Source: Pseudomonadota bacterium (lineage in GTDB: Bacteria; Pseudomonadota; Alphaproteobacteria; Rhizobiales; Xanthobacteraceae). Taken from it: a stretch of DNA of 6,621 bases. A model generated the notes under the pieces. The model was not told the DNA's origin, did not search any database, and saw only the letters and a list, made by a program, of their open reading frames with translations. The stretch is taken from NCBI GenBank assembly GCA_021779635.1, contig JAJYAH010000396.1, positions 1 to 6,621 of the forward strand. Direction: 5' to 3'. Shown piece after piece: positions 5,267 through 6,621 of the stretch. Both the position numbers and the translations under genes were made by a program. Every line of letters starts with the position of its first letter. Positions within the stretch are counted from its first letter, which is position 1.

Positions 5267-6621
5267 ATGCGTTTCAGCGACTTTCGGATCCGGTCGAGGG
5301 CCTATGCCGGCCTCGGTGGGCTGCTGATGATCGCTGGCGGGCTGATCGCCGTGGGGGTCGTTCAGCTCATTGGCGTCGAACGCCAAATAGCGTGGTTCGC
5401 CGGCATTACGAGCAACGCCACGCGCAATCTCGAGGTACAGAATGTCGCCGGGCAAATGCTGCGAAACGCCCTCAAGTTCCAGACGGATCAGGACGAAGCG
5501 ACCATCAAGGCGTTCGACGCCGAGCAGACGAAGGCGATCGAGTTGCTGGCCGCGGCGAAGCAAGCGTCGGTCTCTTCTGAGCGCCGTCGCCTCTATGACG
5601 AAACCTCGGACGCCATCACTGCCGCCAAGCAGAATTTCGATAAGCTCGTCGCGGTCGGCACCAACTTTGCCGCGGCACGGGCCAAGCAGTTCTCCCGCGG
5701 TGACGAGCTGACGGCTGCGGTAGCGCAGTTGCTCGATGCGGTACGCGGTCAGGGCGAGATCGCCGTCAATCGTCAGGCGAACGAGGTGGAGACGGCGGTG
5801 CTTCTCGCCCGCCTTGCGAATTGGCGCTTTCTCGCCACTCATGACGTGAAAGGCCCCGCCAGCGTCAGGACCAATGTTGAGAAAGCGATGGCGGCGCTGG
5901 GCGCTCTGCAGAAGAACACGGCGGCGGCGGGCATTCACGATTTACTGCCGGCGGTCGAGGCGGCGCTCGATGCTTATAGCGCAAGCTTCGCCGTGGCCTC
6001 GGAGGCGGCCCTGCAGGGGGACGAGCTTTACGAGAAGACAATTGTGCCGCAATTCCTGAAAATCAAGGAGCTCGGAGCCGCGGCACAGCAGACGCTCGAT
6101 GCTGATCTCGTTCGTAAGGCGCAGGACACGAACGAGGCCGTCTCTAACACCATGACGCGACTGAGCCTGTTGGTGGGCATCGGTGTGCTGATCGTCATTT
6201 TTTTGGGTTATGTGATCGACCGTGGCATCGTCATTCCGATCTCCGGCATGACCGCGGTTATGAAGAAGCTGGCGGGCGGCGACAAATCCGTCGACGTTCC
6301 GGCGCTGAACAACAAGGACGAGATCGGTGAGATGGCGAGGGCCGTCGAGGTGTTCAAGCGCAGCATGATCGACGCGGACCGGCTGGCGGCGGAGCGGCGC
6401 GCGGAGCAGGAGAGCAAGGAGCAGCGGCAAAAGGTTATCGAGGATTATATTGTCGAGTTCGATCGCTCGGTGCGCCAGGCGCTCGAGAACATAGCCTCGG
6501 CCTCGACCGAGCTGCGCGCCACCGCCACCGGCATGTCGGCGACGGCGGAGGAGACGCAGCGCCAGACCAGGGGGGCGGCGGCGGCTTCGAAGGAAACCTC
6601 GGCCAATGTGCAGACAGTGGC
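5267..6621 (+). CDS. Methyl-accepting chemotaxis protein (3' end beyond the window)
   Basis: A transmembrane chemoreceptor, 451 complete codons visible and still open at the right edge. Order: short basic N-terminus, first membrane helix (about 13-35), a long all-helical periplasmic sensor (about 36-298), second membrane helix (about 299-317), a HAMP linker (about 318-371, with P324 in the IVIPISGM motif and the DEIGEMA motif at 351-357), a charged coiled coil (about 370-400), and the start of the cytoplasmic signalling domain (EDYIVEFDRSV, then heptad-type Ala/Thr/Ser-rich helix). The conserved hairpin tip that contacts CheA/CheW lies beyond the window. The sensor length of about 260 residues fits a helical bimodular (HBM) type domain, but the ligand is unknown. 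The ATG is supported by GGAG at 5256-5259, 7 bases upstream. The style is common in Hyphomicrobiales such as Bradyrhizobium and Rhodopseudomonas. It is probably transcribed separately from the pmo cluster. Confidence 0.92.
   Translation, partial: MRFSDFRIRSRAYAGLGGLLMIAGGLIAVGVVQLIGVERQIAWFAGITSNATRNLEVQNVAGQMLRNALKFQTDQDEATIKAFDAEQTKAIELLAAAKQASVSSERRRLYDETSDAITAAKQNFDKLVAVGTNFAAARAKQFSRGDELTAAVAQLLDAVRGQGEIAVNRQANEVETAVLLARLANWRFLATHDVKGPASVRTNVEKAMAALGALQKNTAAAGIHDLLPAVEAALDAYSASFAVASEAALQGDELYEKTIVPQFLKIKELGAAAQQTLDADLVRKAQDTNEAVSNTMTRLSLLVGIGVLIVIFLGYVIDRGIVIPISGMTAVMKKLAGGDKSVDVPALNNKDEIGEMARAVEVFKRSMIDADRLAAERRAEQESKEQRQKVIEDYIVEFDRSVRQALENIASASTELRATATGMSATAEETQRQTRGAAAASKETSANVQTV

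Noticed and set aside
5162..5938. 258-codon minus-strand open frame opposite the chemoreceptor
   Set aside because: It is an Arg-rich antisense shadow of GC-rich coding DNA. The plus-strand frame has clear chemoreceptor architecture and a good ribosome binding site.

Overview
The window looks like a chromosomal segment of a proteobacterium, most likely an alphaproteobacterium of the Hyphomicrobiales type. That is inferred from the style of the chemoreceptor at the right end and the GC-rich coding around it; no rRNA or other marker is present to prove it. The centre is a complete copper membrane monooxygenase (CuMMO) operon in the canonical C-A-B order: pmoC (259-1038), pmoA (1179-1988) and pmoB (1985-3244). 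All metal ligands known from the Methylococcus capsulatus particulate methane monooxygenase can be located: D131/H135/H148 and N202/H206/H220 in PmoC, and H30/H135/H137 plus the bis-His pair H45/H69 in PmoB. The enzyme should therefore be functional, but its substrate (methane, a short alkane or alkene, or ammonia) cannot be read from the sequence.

Layout. Bases 1-52 hold the 5' end of a probable divergent exported-protein gene on the minus strand, whose start abuts a perfect 18-bp dyad (52-69). A leader of about 190 bp precedes pmoC, which has a strong AGGAGG ribosome binding site. The 140-bp pmoC-pmoA gap carries two hairpins without a U-tract, suggesting transcript processing or attenuation between the C and A cistrons. 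pmoA and pmoB overlap by ATGA. Twenty-nine bases after pmoB lies a 202-residue protein (3274-3882) with a signal peptide, a periplasmic domain and one C-terminal membrane anchor. It has the topology of PmoD, but I do not see the PmoD copper-A type cysteine/methionine cluster. Its predicted mature N-terminus is His-Gly-Gly, as in PmoB, which makes it a candidate copper-handling partner. A PHB-depolymerase/LpqC-like secreted or lipoprotein esterase follows (3981-4826) with a full Ser-Asp-His triad. A 440-bp non-coding stretch then separates this cluster from a methyl-accepting chemotaxis protein (5267 to the window end, truncated).

How it may work together. PmoCAB would form the membrane oxygenase. 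The anchored periplasmic protein may deliver copper or stabilise the complex. The esterase and chemoreceptor have no proven link and may simply be neighbours. The most notable point is that the pmoA gene is divergent at both classical primer sites (A189f and A682r), so environmental pmoA/amoA PCR surveys would probably miss this lineage.
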